Below, piece after piece: positions 39,501-54,500 of a stretch of 64,000 nucleotides of DNA (the first letter of the stretch is position 1; every line of letters begins with the position of its first letter). A program made the position numbers and the translations under genes. The notes under the pieces are model-generated. The model did not search any database. It was not told where the DNA came from and saw only the letters and a program-made list of their open reading frames with translations. The DNA is from Apostichopus japonicus (taxonomy: Eukaryota; Echinodermata; Holothuroidea; Aspidochirotida; Stichopodidae), in assembly GCF_037975245.1 (NCBI RefSeq), contig NC_092573.1:19691265-19755264 (forward strand), read 5' to 3'.

Positions 39501-42500
39501 CCCCACTTCCACTCCCGATGGAGTACTGGTGTGGATATCAAATTGATGCTTTTCCTAAGAGATGCTTCTAGGACTTAGGCATGTCCAAAAACTAAAGGGG
39601 GGGAATAATCAGTTTGGGAAAAGAAACATGGTCAGTGACATCTCAAAAGAGGAAAAAGTAGTGTTTAATGTGACTGTCAAAGTTTGATGTCTTTCAACTC
39701 TGTTCTGAAGATAACAGATTTGGTGTCTACAGGGAATTATTTAGCATTGCCATGCATGATGTGAACCAACTTTTTGAAGGTGTATGAAATTTGCTCTTCA
39801 TAAAACACTGGAAATACAAAGAGTATGTGTAATGACATAAACTGCTGGACCTCTGTGGGTTTGTGTAGCTATTTGAGCAGTTTTCGCACCGAGCACATCA
39901 TTGCAGAGCGGAAAAAACCCAGTCAGTATTCACTACTTCCGTACATGATAAAGTGTAACTCTGTTGTGAACACAAGATGAACACATGCAAGCCCCTAGGC
40001 AGCGAGTACACTACGCAGTAGGAAAGAGGTTTTTGAATGTTCCAGTGACATTAGGAGATAACAGGGTACAATATAATCAAACCCTAGAGGAAGTGGTTTG
40101 AGTGAATCCTAGGCAGACTTGTCTGCAAATGTTTGTTCTGGCTTCTTCAGTGTCAGCATTGTGAACAGTTTATTTATTTGATGACTCGATGTTTACGTAA
40201 ACCAACAACCTAAAACACTTGAGAGTTAAAAAAAAAAGTAGTTAAACATATTCTTTACTTAATTTAGAGCTTGTATTGCATGTACTTACCCAGTGTAGTA
40301 AGCAGAGTTTCCTGGAAGGAGGGAGCCTTACTGGGGGAGGGGGAGAAGGGTAATGGATCTTCTTATCGACATGGCTTTAATTTAGAAGCTATTCCAGTGA
40401 GTTACTTGTCAAGTCTAATCTTGTACCTTCTTGTAGTAATTTTGTAGTGCTTTTAATTACTATTGGATGATATCTTTTCCCTTATCTTCCCCTCCACATA
40501 CCCCCCACCCCCCCACTGTCATTTTGGATCTGCAGTTCTTAAGTTTTCTTTCTTCTGTCTTCAACCAGACTTTTTAACCATACTGTTGGCAAGCTAATAG
40601 TTTACAGATCTATGACAATATAATTTGAACATGCTATTGCTGTTTTGCCTTATTTGGATTGTTTGGTTAAGTCTGTGGATACTTCTCCTTCTCCTCTCCC
40701 GGATTCAGTTAAAAGCGAGAACATTTTCTACTTTTAGCCATCGCTAACATTGTCGCTTCGATGATTTATGTATGAAACGTAAGCTTTCATAATCTTACTG
40801 CAATTCTCAACACATTATGTTGGACATGTAAAGTCATTTGAAACTGGGGTAACATTTTCAAATTTGTTGCTGTAATCTATGCAGTTGTCATATCCATGTA
40901 GTTTTTGATAGTACCAATTCTCACGATATCACCCAAAAAGCTCATGAAGACTTTTTTAACTGCAAGTGTCGTGTTTCTTCTGTAAGGAGAAGGTTCACAT
41001 ATTTCATTTTCTTTGTATCACTGTAAAATGCTTTTTTGAAGAATATTTCCATAAGAATATCTAGCCTAGAGAAAAGAAGTTACCCTACTTTTAGCTCTCT
41101 AGTAAGTTCTGACATGCTTTAGAAAATTGTTATGAAGGATCCCTGACTGATTATACTTCACTTGTTATTGTACTAGGACCTACCCAGTGAATCCCATGAT
41201 AACGTAACCATTGACCTCTGTATGTTACCTTGACAATACCTCAATGCATTTCCTCTTGGGATAAGACCAAACCTTGGAATTTTCCTGTCACATCAGATAA
41301 TAGGAAAATCAGTCTCCTATGAGACATGAGCCCTGGATAATAATTGATTGAGAATAATGTGACCATTAAATACAGCTACCTCCAAATATGGGCATTACAT
41401 TTGTTGGGAACAAGCATACACACAGGGCAGGCAAAATATTTCTTTTATGATTCATATTTGAACCTATTTCATTCATGAATGTTTATCTTCAGTAATCTTG
41501 TTAGGTGAGATGTGAAAGAAACTCACTTTCAGTGAAGCCAAAAGGTATTCAAGCCTACCGGTTGCACCCTCCTGTTGAGAAATAATTGTGTAAAGTATTT
41601 CTCTGTCCTATTGTGACATACAACTCAAGTTCTCAGTGTGGATGGAACCTAGAGTCTGTATGAATTTTTCCCTTTTCTCTATTACCCTGTTTGTGCAAAT
41701 AGACTTTGTTGAATACAATTTTCTGTATTGATCTCTCTGTTGTAATTACAGGCACATTTGTGTACTTATTATCAACGATACCCTCTGAGTAGTATTAGAA
41801 GGGAACAATTCTTTCTTTTCTTTCCAGAAAGCTTGCTTTTAATATCCCTTAGTTGATTTCACAGCAAAACACAAATACAATAAAATTCTGAAAATGCAAT
41901 TGTTATTTCAAATACTGTCGGCTCTTTCAAAATTCTTCGACTGTGGCCAGTTTCTAATAATTTGAAAAACTGATTGTACTGTGGCACCCTTCTGTGCATA
42001 TTATAAACAAAAATAGGGGAAAAAAGGAGGGAGGGAGGAACAAGGACTAAAAAGGGGGGGGGGGGGAGGGAAAAAGAAAGGGGAAAAACCTTAGGAAAAA
42101 AAGCAAAGGAGGGAAAAAGAAAGAAAAAGTGAGGCAATACAAAACACAAAATAGATCAAAAAGGCACAAATATGTTATTTACCAATACGGATGATTGTAA
42201 AATACTGAAACTTGACTGCAAAAGAATTATAAATTCACAGGGAAAACAACGTTGGTTTCAATTTGCTTTACTAAAAAAAAATGTAGAGCATTCCATAAGA
42301 GTGATGTTCCACCCTGGAAGGGAATCACAGAATCTTCATATGTATCTAAAACAATTCATGTTTAGTTTGTCACTTGTGGTAGTTAACATGACAGTTACAC
42401 AAATGATATGTACATACTGCTGGAAGAGAGAGAGTTTTTCGAAGAGAGAGTAATCAAAGAGTTTGTTCCCATTTTGAACTCCCTAGGGTAGCCGAGGTCA

Positions 42501-45500
42501 TGACCTTGTCACTTATAGTTGGTACATCACCTGCTTCAGGATATCAGTTAGGGCAAAAAACTGGACACCATAATAACCAGGTTTTTTTTTTATGTTGTAG
42601 AAATCGTGGGTTATATAGAGAAGTAATAACCTGTTTGTTTGTGTTGAATGGAGGGGGGGCCTGGCCTGTGGGTGAACATACCAGGTAAAGTGTTAGACTA
42701 ACCATGAGGTCATTTGCAAAAAGGGAAAGGTTGATTACCAATTATTTGACAGCCTGGAGACTCTGGGATTTCCAAGGAAGCATTATCTGGCACATAAATT
42801 GCCAAGGAAAAATAATATGAGTAAAATTTAGGAACAAAAATTTAAAAAAAATTTAAAAAATTCCAAAGGTAATCTTGTTGGAATCTGACATACTATTGTG
42901 TGTAGATTTTGTAGACGCCAGATCTGGCCACCAGGAACAGATAAATTCTAGACACTTATTTTCTATGACAAAGAAGGAAATATATTTTTTATTATTTATG
43001 ATATTCAGTGAGAAATTATGGGCGCAAATTAACCATGCAAAAGTTGTGTCTGAAAATATTGAAAGTAATATTGTTCTACAAACCAAACATGCTGTACATC
43101 TTTGCATTTGCATAGCAACTTCCCTGTATAATTGCATATAGTGTTTTGTAATGGGATACCAGATAAATGATTTCCTTACCAATCAAGTTCCAAATTCGGT
43201 TTCAGTGATAATCTGCATTCATAAAAAGGTCCCATCTTAACCACACTTTGAAGTTATTCCACCCTAGTTACACATTAATTGGCCACTAATTATCTATGAA
43301 ATGTTTTTTCCAGCACTGAAATTTTATTTAAAAAAAAAATTAAATCATATATTCTAACCATATTACATGACAGTTAAGCATGTGTTGATTAAATATTATA
43401 TTTCAAAGTAATGTAAGAAGTAATATAGTAAGCAAAGTATCCTTACAGTGGAGAAAAGTAATCTGAGAGAAGTGATTGAGCAAAAATGTCCTACTTGAAG
43501 CGAGTCTCGTTGAGGCTAATGAACGTAATTTATTCATTACTTTACCTTCTCTTCTGTTTTTATTTTATGGCAGATACATTGCACACTTTATGCACGAGGT
43601 TCCTTTCCCAACCCCTCAGAGACCCAGGATATTCATGCAGGTGAGAAATGAAGCACGATAACAGGTTGTCATGGAAACTTGCCCAATTATAACGATTCAG
43701 AGGAAGCACCTTAAAAACCTGCGCCTGTCATTGTCGTTTAGTAATTAGTGATAATGTCACGCATTTTGAAGTATACGGTTGTCAACTGCTTTTTCATAAA
43801 AAGGAAGTAAACTACTGTGATGGAGATATTGAACCGGTGCTCAAGTATGTACGAGAGCTCGATGCATGCTGCAAATTATGTGCTTTCCAACATCACTATG
43901 TATAAATTTATAAGCCTGTGGTGCGTTTTAAGTTTTGAATTTGAAACAAGAATTTAACTATTGTATTTAAAATTTTAAAAAAATACATTTTTAGAGAGAT
44001 TCGATAAAATTTTGCCATCGGGACAGTTACTTTACAGTGCTTTCTCATTGTATTAATTTACGAGTAGTTTGCATTTTCTCAAGTCATCCAATGTATTGGC
44101 CATAAATGTACAATACTTCCAAAAATTAACTGGGTTTACTACATAAGACATACTGTGTTTCAAAATATTTACTTCACAAAAATAGGAGATAAAAGAGTTT
44201 GGTAAAAATATATGCTGAATTACAGCACAGTAGGGAATCTTAACGTATTTGGTGACATGATGATAGGTGTTTCCTAGGTAACAGATGGCAGGTTATCTCA
44301 AAATTTGTTTCCAGAATCTTGATCTTAGTATTTTGCTTTTACAACTCTACAGGAAAAAGTAACAGCGTTTTTGTTAAGAACCGGGATGCACATCTTTCAG
44401 TATATATTGCAATTTGTGGAGTCGAGTAATCAGAATAATCAGAGTAATCAGTAATCAGGTAAATAATGATGAAGAGGGACAAATTTATCTGATAACTACA
44501 ATCCTGTAGTGTGTCACAAATACTCTGTATATCATCGATGTAACACAGTACTTAAAGGCATTGAAGACTCGCCCCAAACCGTGTGCCACCCTCTGAAAAA
44601 AAGTTAACTTTCCATTGCTTGCAAGTGAAGTTTCCTTCTTGTCACTACAAATATGCAGACAGTAATGAAACGTGATACCTTGTCATCTTTTATCCAGACC
44701 TGAGATGTCCATTGCTGCTATGTACACTGTGTTGTGGGTATTGACTGTAGCAGCATGTACTGACTGTACACTAGTGTCTAATTACCGACGGTAGCAAGCT
44801 GTGTGTGTATTTTCTAGGATCAATGGTGGTGTCTAACACTTCTGTTACACCTCATTCAAAACTAGATCAGATTACCGGCATGAGATGTTTCTTTGTGTGC
44901 AAGTCTTCAATGCCTTTAAGGACATCCAAGATAAATCCAAGCAGTCAGTCAGATCTACCACAAGTCAAACTATTTACCTGATAAATCTTTTCCTCTTGTT
45001 TTTTCTTCATCTCGTCTCCGACAGCTCGGACACAGTTCCTTGGTCTTGGCTCAACCTCAGACATCACCTCTACCCCTTAGCGGAGCAAGTTACTGTGCTC
45101 TGCTTCAAAATCTCGGCCCAGAGACCTGCCTGAACCTGTTGACATATGTCCTGCTTGAAAATAAAATCTTGCTTCACTCACTCAGGCCAGCACTGCTCAC
45201 AGCCGTAGCAGAAGCAGTCTCTTCGGTATGCTGAAATTTTTTTCAACATATGTTAAAAAATGAATGTCATGAAATGGGTTAAGAGTTTTCAGAGTTACAT
45301 ATTTTTGTTGCCTGTAACCATTTGAGCATTACATAACTAAAGAATTTTCTTTTTTATCTCTAGGAATAATTTTGTAAAACAAATGTTGCATCGCATAACA
45401 AAATCCTAGATACATTGTGAACCAAATTGCCAAAGGAATGCAAAAATGTGTCAAATTTGTGTATACACAGGATCTTATTGCTCAAACTTAATGGGGAAAA

Positions 45501-48500
45501 AAGATTAAAGAATTCCTTGTAAGAACTTGTGAACCTGACATCATGCCTATGTTACTTTGTGTGTATTAAAGTTTTCCACTTTGATACCACGATATCACTC
45601 TTATTTTCTAACCAGAACCACAAAGATTTGACATATTAGCAGCCGACAAGGAAAATTTTGAGTTTGACAATTTGAAACACATTTATCAGTCAAAACTGTC
45701 GTGTTATCTATTTGACATGGGATTAATCTTCAAAGTATGCTGAAAATCTTGTAATTGATCATGACATGTTGTATATTTTCATAATCTCTGGAGAGCAAAA
45801 ACTGTAACTTGAAGAGGCGTAAAACTATAAACGAAAACAGCCATGATATTAAGCGTCATTAATGTGGTGTCTGTTCTATTAAACGGCTAGTAAGTGCGTA
45901 AATGTGACGTTGATGTCATCGTGCGACCGTAGATGCATTTTTGATTAGATCATCAAATTATGCATTTTACAACATTTATTGTCTGAAGGTTAAGAAAACA
46001 GAAATATTTTAATTGCGGGTGAGTGTCTTTCAGAACTATTATGTTGAAACAGGTTATGTCCAATTGTGTCATTGGAATGTTTATGAAGGGATTGGGGAGG
46101 TGGGGCTGGGGGGGGAGAGGGATTTGGAGTAGGATGGGCAGTGTGAGAGGTCAGGCCGGTCATAGGAGAGACAGTTGTTTCTTACCAGAGGAAATGAAGA
46201 CTTATTTTCACCTAGAGGATTTGTTCTGTTGCAAGCAACATTATTCTTGAAGACAACTTGTGTGTAAGGTCAGTGGAGGGCCGGCAGACAGAAAGAACAG
46301 GCGTGGGTAAGAGAAGAGACCATCACAGCCTAGTGTGTGATTGACATGTGAACTCTTTTGTTTTGGCCTCTTTTATCTTCCTTTATCAGATCTTGTCATG
46401 ATCTCGCTTCCAATTTTTGGATTCTCTCTATTTTTCTCCCCCTCCCCCCCCCCTTCACAGATGATCTTCCCCTTCGTCTGGCAATGTCCCTACGTCCCTC
46501 TCTGTCCACTATTTCTCGCCATGACGTTGAACGCCCCATTTCCAGTCATCTTCGGAATCGACTCGAGGTACTTTGACAAGTACGACCCTCCAACAGATGC
46601 TACCTGTGTTGACATAGACACAAACACAATTCTTCTGTGAGTACAGTTTTAAATTTTTTTTATGCCCATCTTTTTTTGTTCATCGTCTTCCAGTTTTAAA
46701 GAATTTGTCATATTTTATATTATGAGAGGATATCCTCAAATCGGATGCATGAAGTTGTTAGTTGTTTTTTAAGTGTCAAGCGAACCAGTAATTTATTTAC
46801 TGAAGTATATAAATGAAACTATATGTACATTCATTTATCAATTTTCCTTATTATTGACAAACAGACAGACAGACAGTGTTTATAAGAAATATTTATAAAA
46901 TATGGCCAGTAACTATCCTTGCCCAGATCATGCAACATGTATAACAGAAATAAAATGTTCTAGTTCGACTTATTTCCGCCCTTCTTTTCACTTTCGTTGT
47001 TTGAATTGTTTGTCCACAGACCTGATGACAAGAAAGGAATGTCATGGAAAATCTTGCCAAAGGTAAATTTCATATTTTAATGAGGATAGAAGGTTGTCTT
47101 TGCATTGCCCACTTAAGTTGGGATGTGCTGCTTCTGTCCACAAAAAAAAGATATTCCAGTGAAAGTATTCTAGTATTAATTTATTAAGAACAATGGAAAA
47201 TAGAGAAACTATTGCAGTGATGAGAATTTGTTTCACTAAGTCAGGAAAGTTGTTTTAACATTAAAGGCATTCTACAGCATGAGATGACTCAACTTTGGAT
47301 CCTGTAGATGATATCATTTTAACTTCTTCAGAAACCTGCCAAGAAATTACTGAGCATGTTGGCCAGTTTACACCGAGAGGTTTTAAGGACCGGAATCGGC
47401 GACAGCGTATCGGACGATCTAGCCATAGAGATGGCCCCGCTGGACGACGACTTCAATAAGAAGCGAAACCAGGTAAGCAACGGACAGAGGGGGGGGGGGG
47501 AAGGGTGTGCTTGAGTTGAGGAAAAAAATGATCAGAGTTTGAAGAGAGGTGAGAACTACAGTTAAATGGATTGAAGGGAAATGGAAAGAGTTGAGGGTTT
47601 TTGGTTCCATGCTAAAAGAAGGCAAATATATATGACAGGTGGGTTGGGTTTTGAGGTATTCATCAGATCAGGGTTTATGCAAATGAAGTTTCATTGTTAT
47701 GCCATTTTGTAGTGTAGTTTAAAGAAAGACAAAGCCCCCCCCCAAAAAAAAAAAAAACGCTTCCGACATTGACTATATTTTGGTAACAGTCATATTAGAG
47801 ACTTGTTGGCTTGTATTCATTTAAGCTATTTGGTTGGTATCGTTGATAGTTTTATACGTTAGATCTTAAAAGATCTGTGTATTTCATATTTATATGTATT
47901 ATCAGAGAACCACGAAGGGTCATTGTGGTGTTCCAAAAGTTTATAAAAAGTTTATTTATATTAAAACAGTTAACTCTAGACATTTTATCTTCCATTAAAA
48001 ATGCAAGAGTTCACCAGTCTGTCTTGAACCTGTCCTACCCTGTATGACTTACGGCAGTCCTTAGTTAAGTGTCTCAATCAGTCCTCATTTACCACCGTCC
48101 TTAGTTAAATGTCTCAATTATCCGTTAAGTCCTCCCAGTTGTGTCACCGTCTCTCCTGATAGTTTCTTGATTGATCGATCAGCACCCTCTTCAGTTTTTC
48201 TTTTTTCCTGTTCTTGGACGTAGATTATCCTTGAATTGAAAATTCAAGATGCCTTCCTAATATTTATGGCATCCATCATGAAGGATTACAACAAGTATCT
48301 GCTGCCGATAACCCAACAGCCGACTCAACGAGTGACCGATGCAGACGCCAGATTCGATTGCAGCGGTATGTCTTTACCTCTGCCACGACTAATCAACCAT
48401 TAAAAGTATAGCCCCCCAGGCTTATTGGCATATAATGCAGTGTGATTTGAATATTTAATTTCATAAAATGTTGAATTTTGTCAGAAATTTGTCAAGAATT

Positions 48501-51500
48501 CTTTCCAAATTGAGATTCATATTTTGTTAATGTTCAGTCATATAATGGCATATCTTATTTGATAGAGACGTTCACATAGAGGTTCACTTCTATAGAAACG
48601 ATAGGTTTCAGTGATTTCATGTGCATGTGTCTTCTTCTTTGATGTTAAAGGGACAAGACTTAAACTAAGGGGGAATGGAGGGGAAGGGGAGGGGTGGGAA
48701 GTGGTGCAATCACTGATACATTGGTATGATTCATTACCATATTTTGTGTGTAAGGTACATACTGAATGATTCCAATTATTCTACCACTATCAGAGAGAAC
48801 ACTTCTCTAGAAGTAATGGGACACATCTGCTTAATGTAGCAATCTCCCTATCTTGTGTTATTGATGTTGGTTGTGTTGATCCTTTCTAGTTAAGGAAATT
48901 TCAATGGCTTTTAGTGTACCATGTGAGAATAATGGAACAATTAAACTCACAATAAGAATTACTTATTCAAAACTTCAAAGCATTGAATTCGCTGTATTTA
49001 TTTGGTCAGCGAGTCGAATGCAACCAAGGAAATTACATGCAACGTCGACGTGCCAAGCACGCAGATTGTATTTGTACAAATTGGATTTGGTTTTGTATAT
49101 ATGTATTTCTCTTCTTCTTCTTTCTCATGGTAATATTGTACGTAGGATAATTTCCAAGATTTATGATTTCTTGTCTTTGGTTTCTTAAGGTTTCATCAAG
49201 AGCAGAGATAGGGCTTCTCACGGATTCTTCAAACAACTGTCGAAAACGCAGCAGTTCATCAAGCTGGTGGAAGATGTATCCTTCGTGTCGGAGAACGACG
49301 AGCGTGTCGCTTTCTTCGAAGAATGTACAGAGAGGGTAAGTCTTCATTAGTTTGCTTGTACGTCATCGAAACTGATCTCCCCCGAAGCATCTTCAGTTTG
49401 ATGAAATATCCTCATTACTTTTTTAATTACTCTCTATCTGCTTATGAAAGCAGAAAATTATATTTGTAAAGGGTGTGCTGACAGTTGAAGCAATCGAGTC
49501 GATGTTCTATTTAGAAAAACATCATGAGACCATAGGTCCACTTCCCTGTTGTGCGACTTAAAATAACAAATGAAATGACTGATATGAATTTAAGGTTTGT
49601 TTAACAAAGAGCCTAAATATCAAAACTTGCAATTTTTTTGTAATTTCATTGTTGAAAATATCAGCATTTATTCTGTATAAGGAAACAAAAAAATTTCCTT
49701 TTTTTGCACAACTTTCCAAAGAGATATGGCAATCAAACCTGCAGTGGGAGGATGAGTTTTAATTTGTCTCCAAACAGACACATCCCTTCACGGATATAGG
49801 CATTTTCTCTGCATTGCATCAGTGGCTGGTAACGCAAAAATCTCTTCTCCGAGTAGCTCTAGGATACAGACACTTTTACCTAGAATTAGCCGACAGTTAT
49901 TTGATAACGAAGAATTTGTTGACGTGTCAACACCTGCTCTTATATATCAGCAGCAGTTGTCAAATTTTTTTAGCCTTTATTTGTGTGTTTTTTTTGGCTC
50001 CCTTTGGTGTGAAGACGGTGATTTTCTTAGTCAAAGAGAGAGAGAGAGAGTTGTTTGGAAATGGTTAATAACCTGGAATTCTTTTCTCCAGGCCAACTTT
50101 ATGATGAAGGTTTGAATGTAAGCGTGAAATGACGTTGATTACCACAAATGGATAAAGGGAAAGTTTTGGTCATGGGTACACTAACTGTATTAATGTCCTA
50201 CCTGTGATTTCATGAAGCTACTGATATACGTTGCTTGCTGTATCTTTAATTGTTCTAGTATTCAGTTTCCTCTTAACAGTTAATATATTGGCTTTGATAA
50301 TTAATGAGTGACAAAAACCACGGCTGCCAAGTTTGGGGCATCAACGGGTTAGCTAATTAACTTAATTGATTGAGTGACAAAACGATGTTACTGTAAGTCC
50401 GGGTTTCTGGCTTTCATCTCATCATGTTGTGAATCAAATCCCATTGCATTATGGGTAAATTATTCCAGTGTATTGTAAGAGGTACACACAATTGCACTGA
50501 AACGGTAAATAAGTATTGAATGTTTTGCACACTAGCATTTGTAACATATTCCAAGTATTTTGAAACATGGACATCTCAAGTATCTTTTGCTTACATTGTA
50601 ACACTCTGGGGTTTGTTTACATTAATGTTTACATCACTTTCACAAAAGACTTCATCAACTCAACACCAACTCAAATAAGTCATGAGTTTTTTTTTTTAAC
50701 TCGTTGTCATCATTTTTACGTACTCCAACAGTATCTCATGTATTTGACGGCAAATTTTATCACGGTTCCTCCTGGGTTTGTGACCTAATCATCGGTTTAA
50801 GAAAAATACTATTCTTGATTGCTATCTTCTAGGTTGATCCTGAAGGTAAAGAGGATGTCAAACTGATTGATTACGAGGCTGTCCGCGACAGCGAACACAC
50901 CGTCTTTGTTACGCCACCCGACGAAACAGAACTCGAGGGAATGGAATTTGAGTGAGTAGTATCCTTCATTGTTGAGGGCTTTTGAAATGACAACATTTGG
51001 AAAGGCTAAAGAAGTATTGTGTTTGTTGGTTTCATGTAAGATAACCTCTGTGACTTATGGTGCTTTGAGGATATCTTCATTCATCACTGAAGGTGATGCT
51101 GTTTTCTCTGATATTATTTACTTTGTTGAAACTGCCTCTCTTAACGCCTAATAGTTAACATTGATACATCTCCTATTACTGCAGAGGACGGATTCTTAAC
51201 TTAAACCATGATCAGGGTTAAACAGACAGACAACTTGGAAAGTTCACAGCTGAAATGGCTGTTCATATGTGCAATAAATTAATCTAAAACGGGCAAGGAC
51301 TTTCTAATATTGAACTTATAGTATATGCATAGGAGTTTAGTTTTCTCTTGGGGATGGTATGGTAGAGGGATTAGAGATAGAGAGGAGAGGAGTGGAGCTG
51401 GTATTGCATCAAAACAGAGTCTTACTACTGCAATTTGCAATCCATTGTGTGAGTTATATTTAGTTCAGTTTTCATTGTATCCAGTAAATACTGTGATAAG

Positions 51501-54500
51501 GCTAAGTTAAATCTGAAATTGGTCACAGCAACCATGGTCCCTGAAATGGGCAGTAGCCATGTACAATCTCAGGAAGGGAGAATGACAGGTGATAAGGGGT
51601 TGTGGGCAGTACAGCAATCTGGAAGGTAATTGTGGTAATTTGCCTTCAGTTCTGCCAGCTATTACTAACCTACCGATGCTCTTCAGTCAGAGATTGACGA
51701 TAGAGATTGAACGACTGTTTAAATCCAGTTCACCTCTTGATACATCCGTATGCAATCTACTCTTCCTGGTTAATTTTTCAGCTACAAAGGATTTCCCGTA
51801 CTGAACCCGTCCCTCTTCCTGCCGATGGGACAAGAGGGTAACATCGCTAATCGCAGCACCAGGAACGTCTTCAACAGTCCTTTCCCGCGGAGGACAAAAC
51901 AAGAGATGAGGCAATCCCAGAAGATGGCTAAAAGCCAGGCATCGTCTCCAGAACAATGGGCTAAGTAAGGATACTGAAAATCTCTTTCTCTCTATCTCTC
52001 TCTATTGCTCTATGTGGCTCATCTATGGACAATTCTTGATTGTTAGCCTTGGGGGACAGTTTCATGTGAATTTGAAAGTTAAGTTATCAGTTTAATGAAT
52101 TTTGTGTCAAAACTGCACTTCTGCTTTACAAAAGCGAAAAAACCAGCGTGAAGGAGCAATGATCTTTCCACAGAGGAGGATAATACTAGAAAGAGAAAAA
52201 CATGTAGGTATCAGATGTATCGTAAATGTCACGTACGGCTTTGTTACTCCAAAAGCATCCATTTTCACGTATCTTTCAAAAGGGTTCCACTGTGAAACGG
52301 TTCATTCGAGTGGAAATTAACCAGTAGTATCTCCTAACATTTGAGAGGAACAATCCATTATCTCCAAAAGGTCAAGCATCTCTTAACAGTATGATGTTTC
52401 ATCATGAAAGGAGTACTTACATCATATATATGTACCGGCAAGAACCGGTGGCAATGTTCTGTTGCATCTCAATATCCACATGGAGGCAACCTTGCCGTTC
52501 GGTGCTTCCACAAAAGATGTAACGTATTTAAGTTTCGTCTTGGTCTAGCCCGATCTCGTGTCATTTTTGATGTTTTCTTCCCATTTTATTTGATTTATTC
52601 CTTGCCACATATCTTCTAGTTTAGTCATATTTCTATCTCTTCTGTTTTCGTTTTTTTTCAGCTACCTCCTGAGTCAGTGCTACGCCCTCTGGTTTCTGCA
52701 TCTGCCATCCTACGTTCAGGGCACACATTCCAAGACGAGAGCTCTCAAGGCGTCCTTTGAGGTGTTAAAGAAAATCCAAGGAAAGAATCTCAATCTTGTT
52801 GATGAGGTACAAGTCTGTTTTTTTTCCTTCCTCAGTACATATAATCGGCCGGGAAGGCGGGTACTTTAGCACGCTTAGCAGCCACATGTGTATATGAGAG
52901 ACACTACAGGGAGATACACTGCACCTTTAAGTGGCTATCCAATTTACTGTTTTAGCTTATTGTGGATTCTGTTTCAATTTGGAAGACCATTTCAGAAAAT
53001 ATGAAATTTCATAATATTATATCATTTTTCATAATATTATATTTCATAATATTTCATGAAATATCATGGATTTCTCCCACCACATCCTTACTTAAACCTG
53101 CTAGGGCTCGAACCCACACCCTCCCAAATGATAGGTTTCATTGCATCGAAAGCGGCTGCCTTTATCCAGCTGAACTGACCATAGCAATGGTCAAAGGTTA
53201 AGAAATAAGTGCTGGACGTCGAATAGCTACATTCTGATGTGCTTTTACTAACCTAGAGTGGTCCTTACTGTGAAGTTATAATTGAGCTACAACTCTATTA
53301 TTAATTAATCCCACATTTACCTGTGCTTTATAGTTTACCCTGGCCCCAGACCATAGCCCCCCTTCCTGACCCCCCTCCCCCTGTTCACTCTCATGAGGCC
53401 TGTTCCTCACAAATTTAACCCTTTCTTCCTACAGGTCTGTTATCGTATACTGATGCAGCTGTGTGGTCAGTACAGCCAGCCAGTGTTAGCTGTTCAAGTC
53501 TTCATGGAGATGAGGCAGAGAGATGTCAAGATAAATGCCATTACCTACGGATATTATAACAAAGTAAGAATCTCCCCAGTGTCTCGGGAAATGCATGCAA
53601 TATCTCCAAACCATCGTTGCAGGGTCCCCCTCCCCCCCCCCCCCACACTTTGCCAAAGAAAATTCACATTTTGTAATCACAAGATCAAAATACAAAACGG
53701 TTTTTTAAAATTGGCCTTTTCTAGTATGGAGTAAAGTAAAGTGAGATTGATTCCTGTGTGGAATCTGTGTACTCTACTTTTTCATAATTTACCGTTTTAT
53801 GGAAATGCCTTTGTTAAGTGTGGTCAACTGAAAACAAGTATCCCTAGAGCCAATGGTGATTGATTGGGTATTGTAGAATAGGTGGCGGTATTCTTGGTTA
53901 GTCGGAGCCTAGTGACATCTTACACTTATACATCAATAGGTAATTTGTACTTTTGTTGGGTAGTGTAGGATCTTGATGGTGGCCTGAGACTGTAAGTAGG
54001 TCTCAGTACACAAAATATTTTGCTATACACCTCTTGACTGAATTCCATGTGATGTTTGTAGCAGATTGAATAATTCAATGATTGAGATGGTTTCCCTCGG
54101 AATTACAGTCTGTTTGAATGAAGTAAATAAATATACTAAGAGTAATCAATTTTAGTAATGGAAAGAAATTGCTTAAACGTAGCTTACTTTTGACTGTTCT
54201 AGCATATATGCAACCTTACCGTGATGGTGTTTAGAAGCCGCTCAAAACCTGAAACCCATCTGTAAGTCCTTGGCTTTGGTGGCTGTGATGGGGAAGTATT
54301 AGTAGCCCTGGCATGTAAATCCTGGGGTGAAAACGTGAAATATAACACAAAATTTACTTACTTTGTCCTCCTCACCAGGCTGTCTTGGAGAGTCGCTGGC
54401 CCGCCTCTTCTTTCAGCGGGTATCAGCAGTGGGTAAAGCTGCGCCACACCCTGTTGGCAGTGGCGCAGTTCAAGCGCTCCCAGAAACGGCGCAGTTACTC

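Larger units (their letters stand above)
46637..53434. other. introns 9-16 of DENND4
   Basis: These introns (~270 to ~1,500 bp) interrupt exons 10-16. Seen in them: a G-run at 47490-47499, a GA microsatellite at 50034-50051, CT repeats near 51983-52003, and an inverted tRNA-SINE piece at 53065-53185. No nested gene is supported. Confidence 0.6.
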
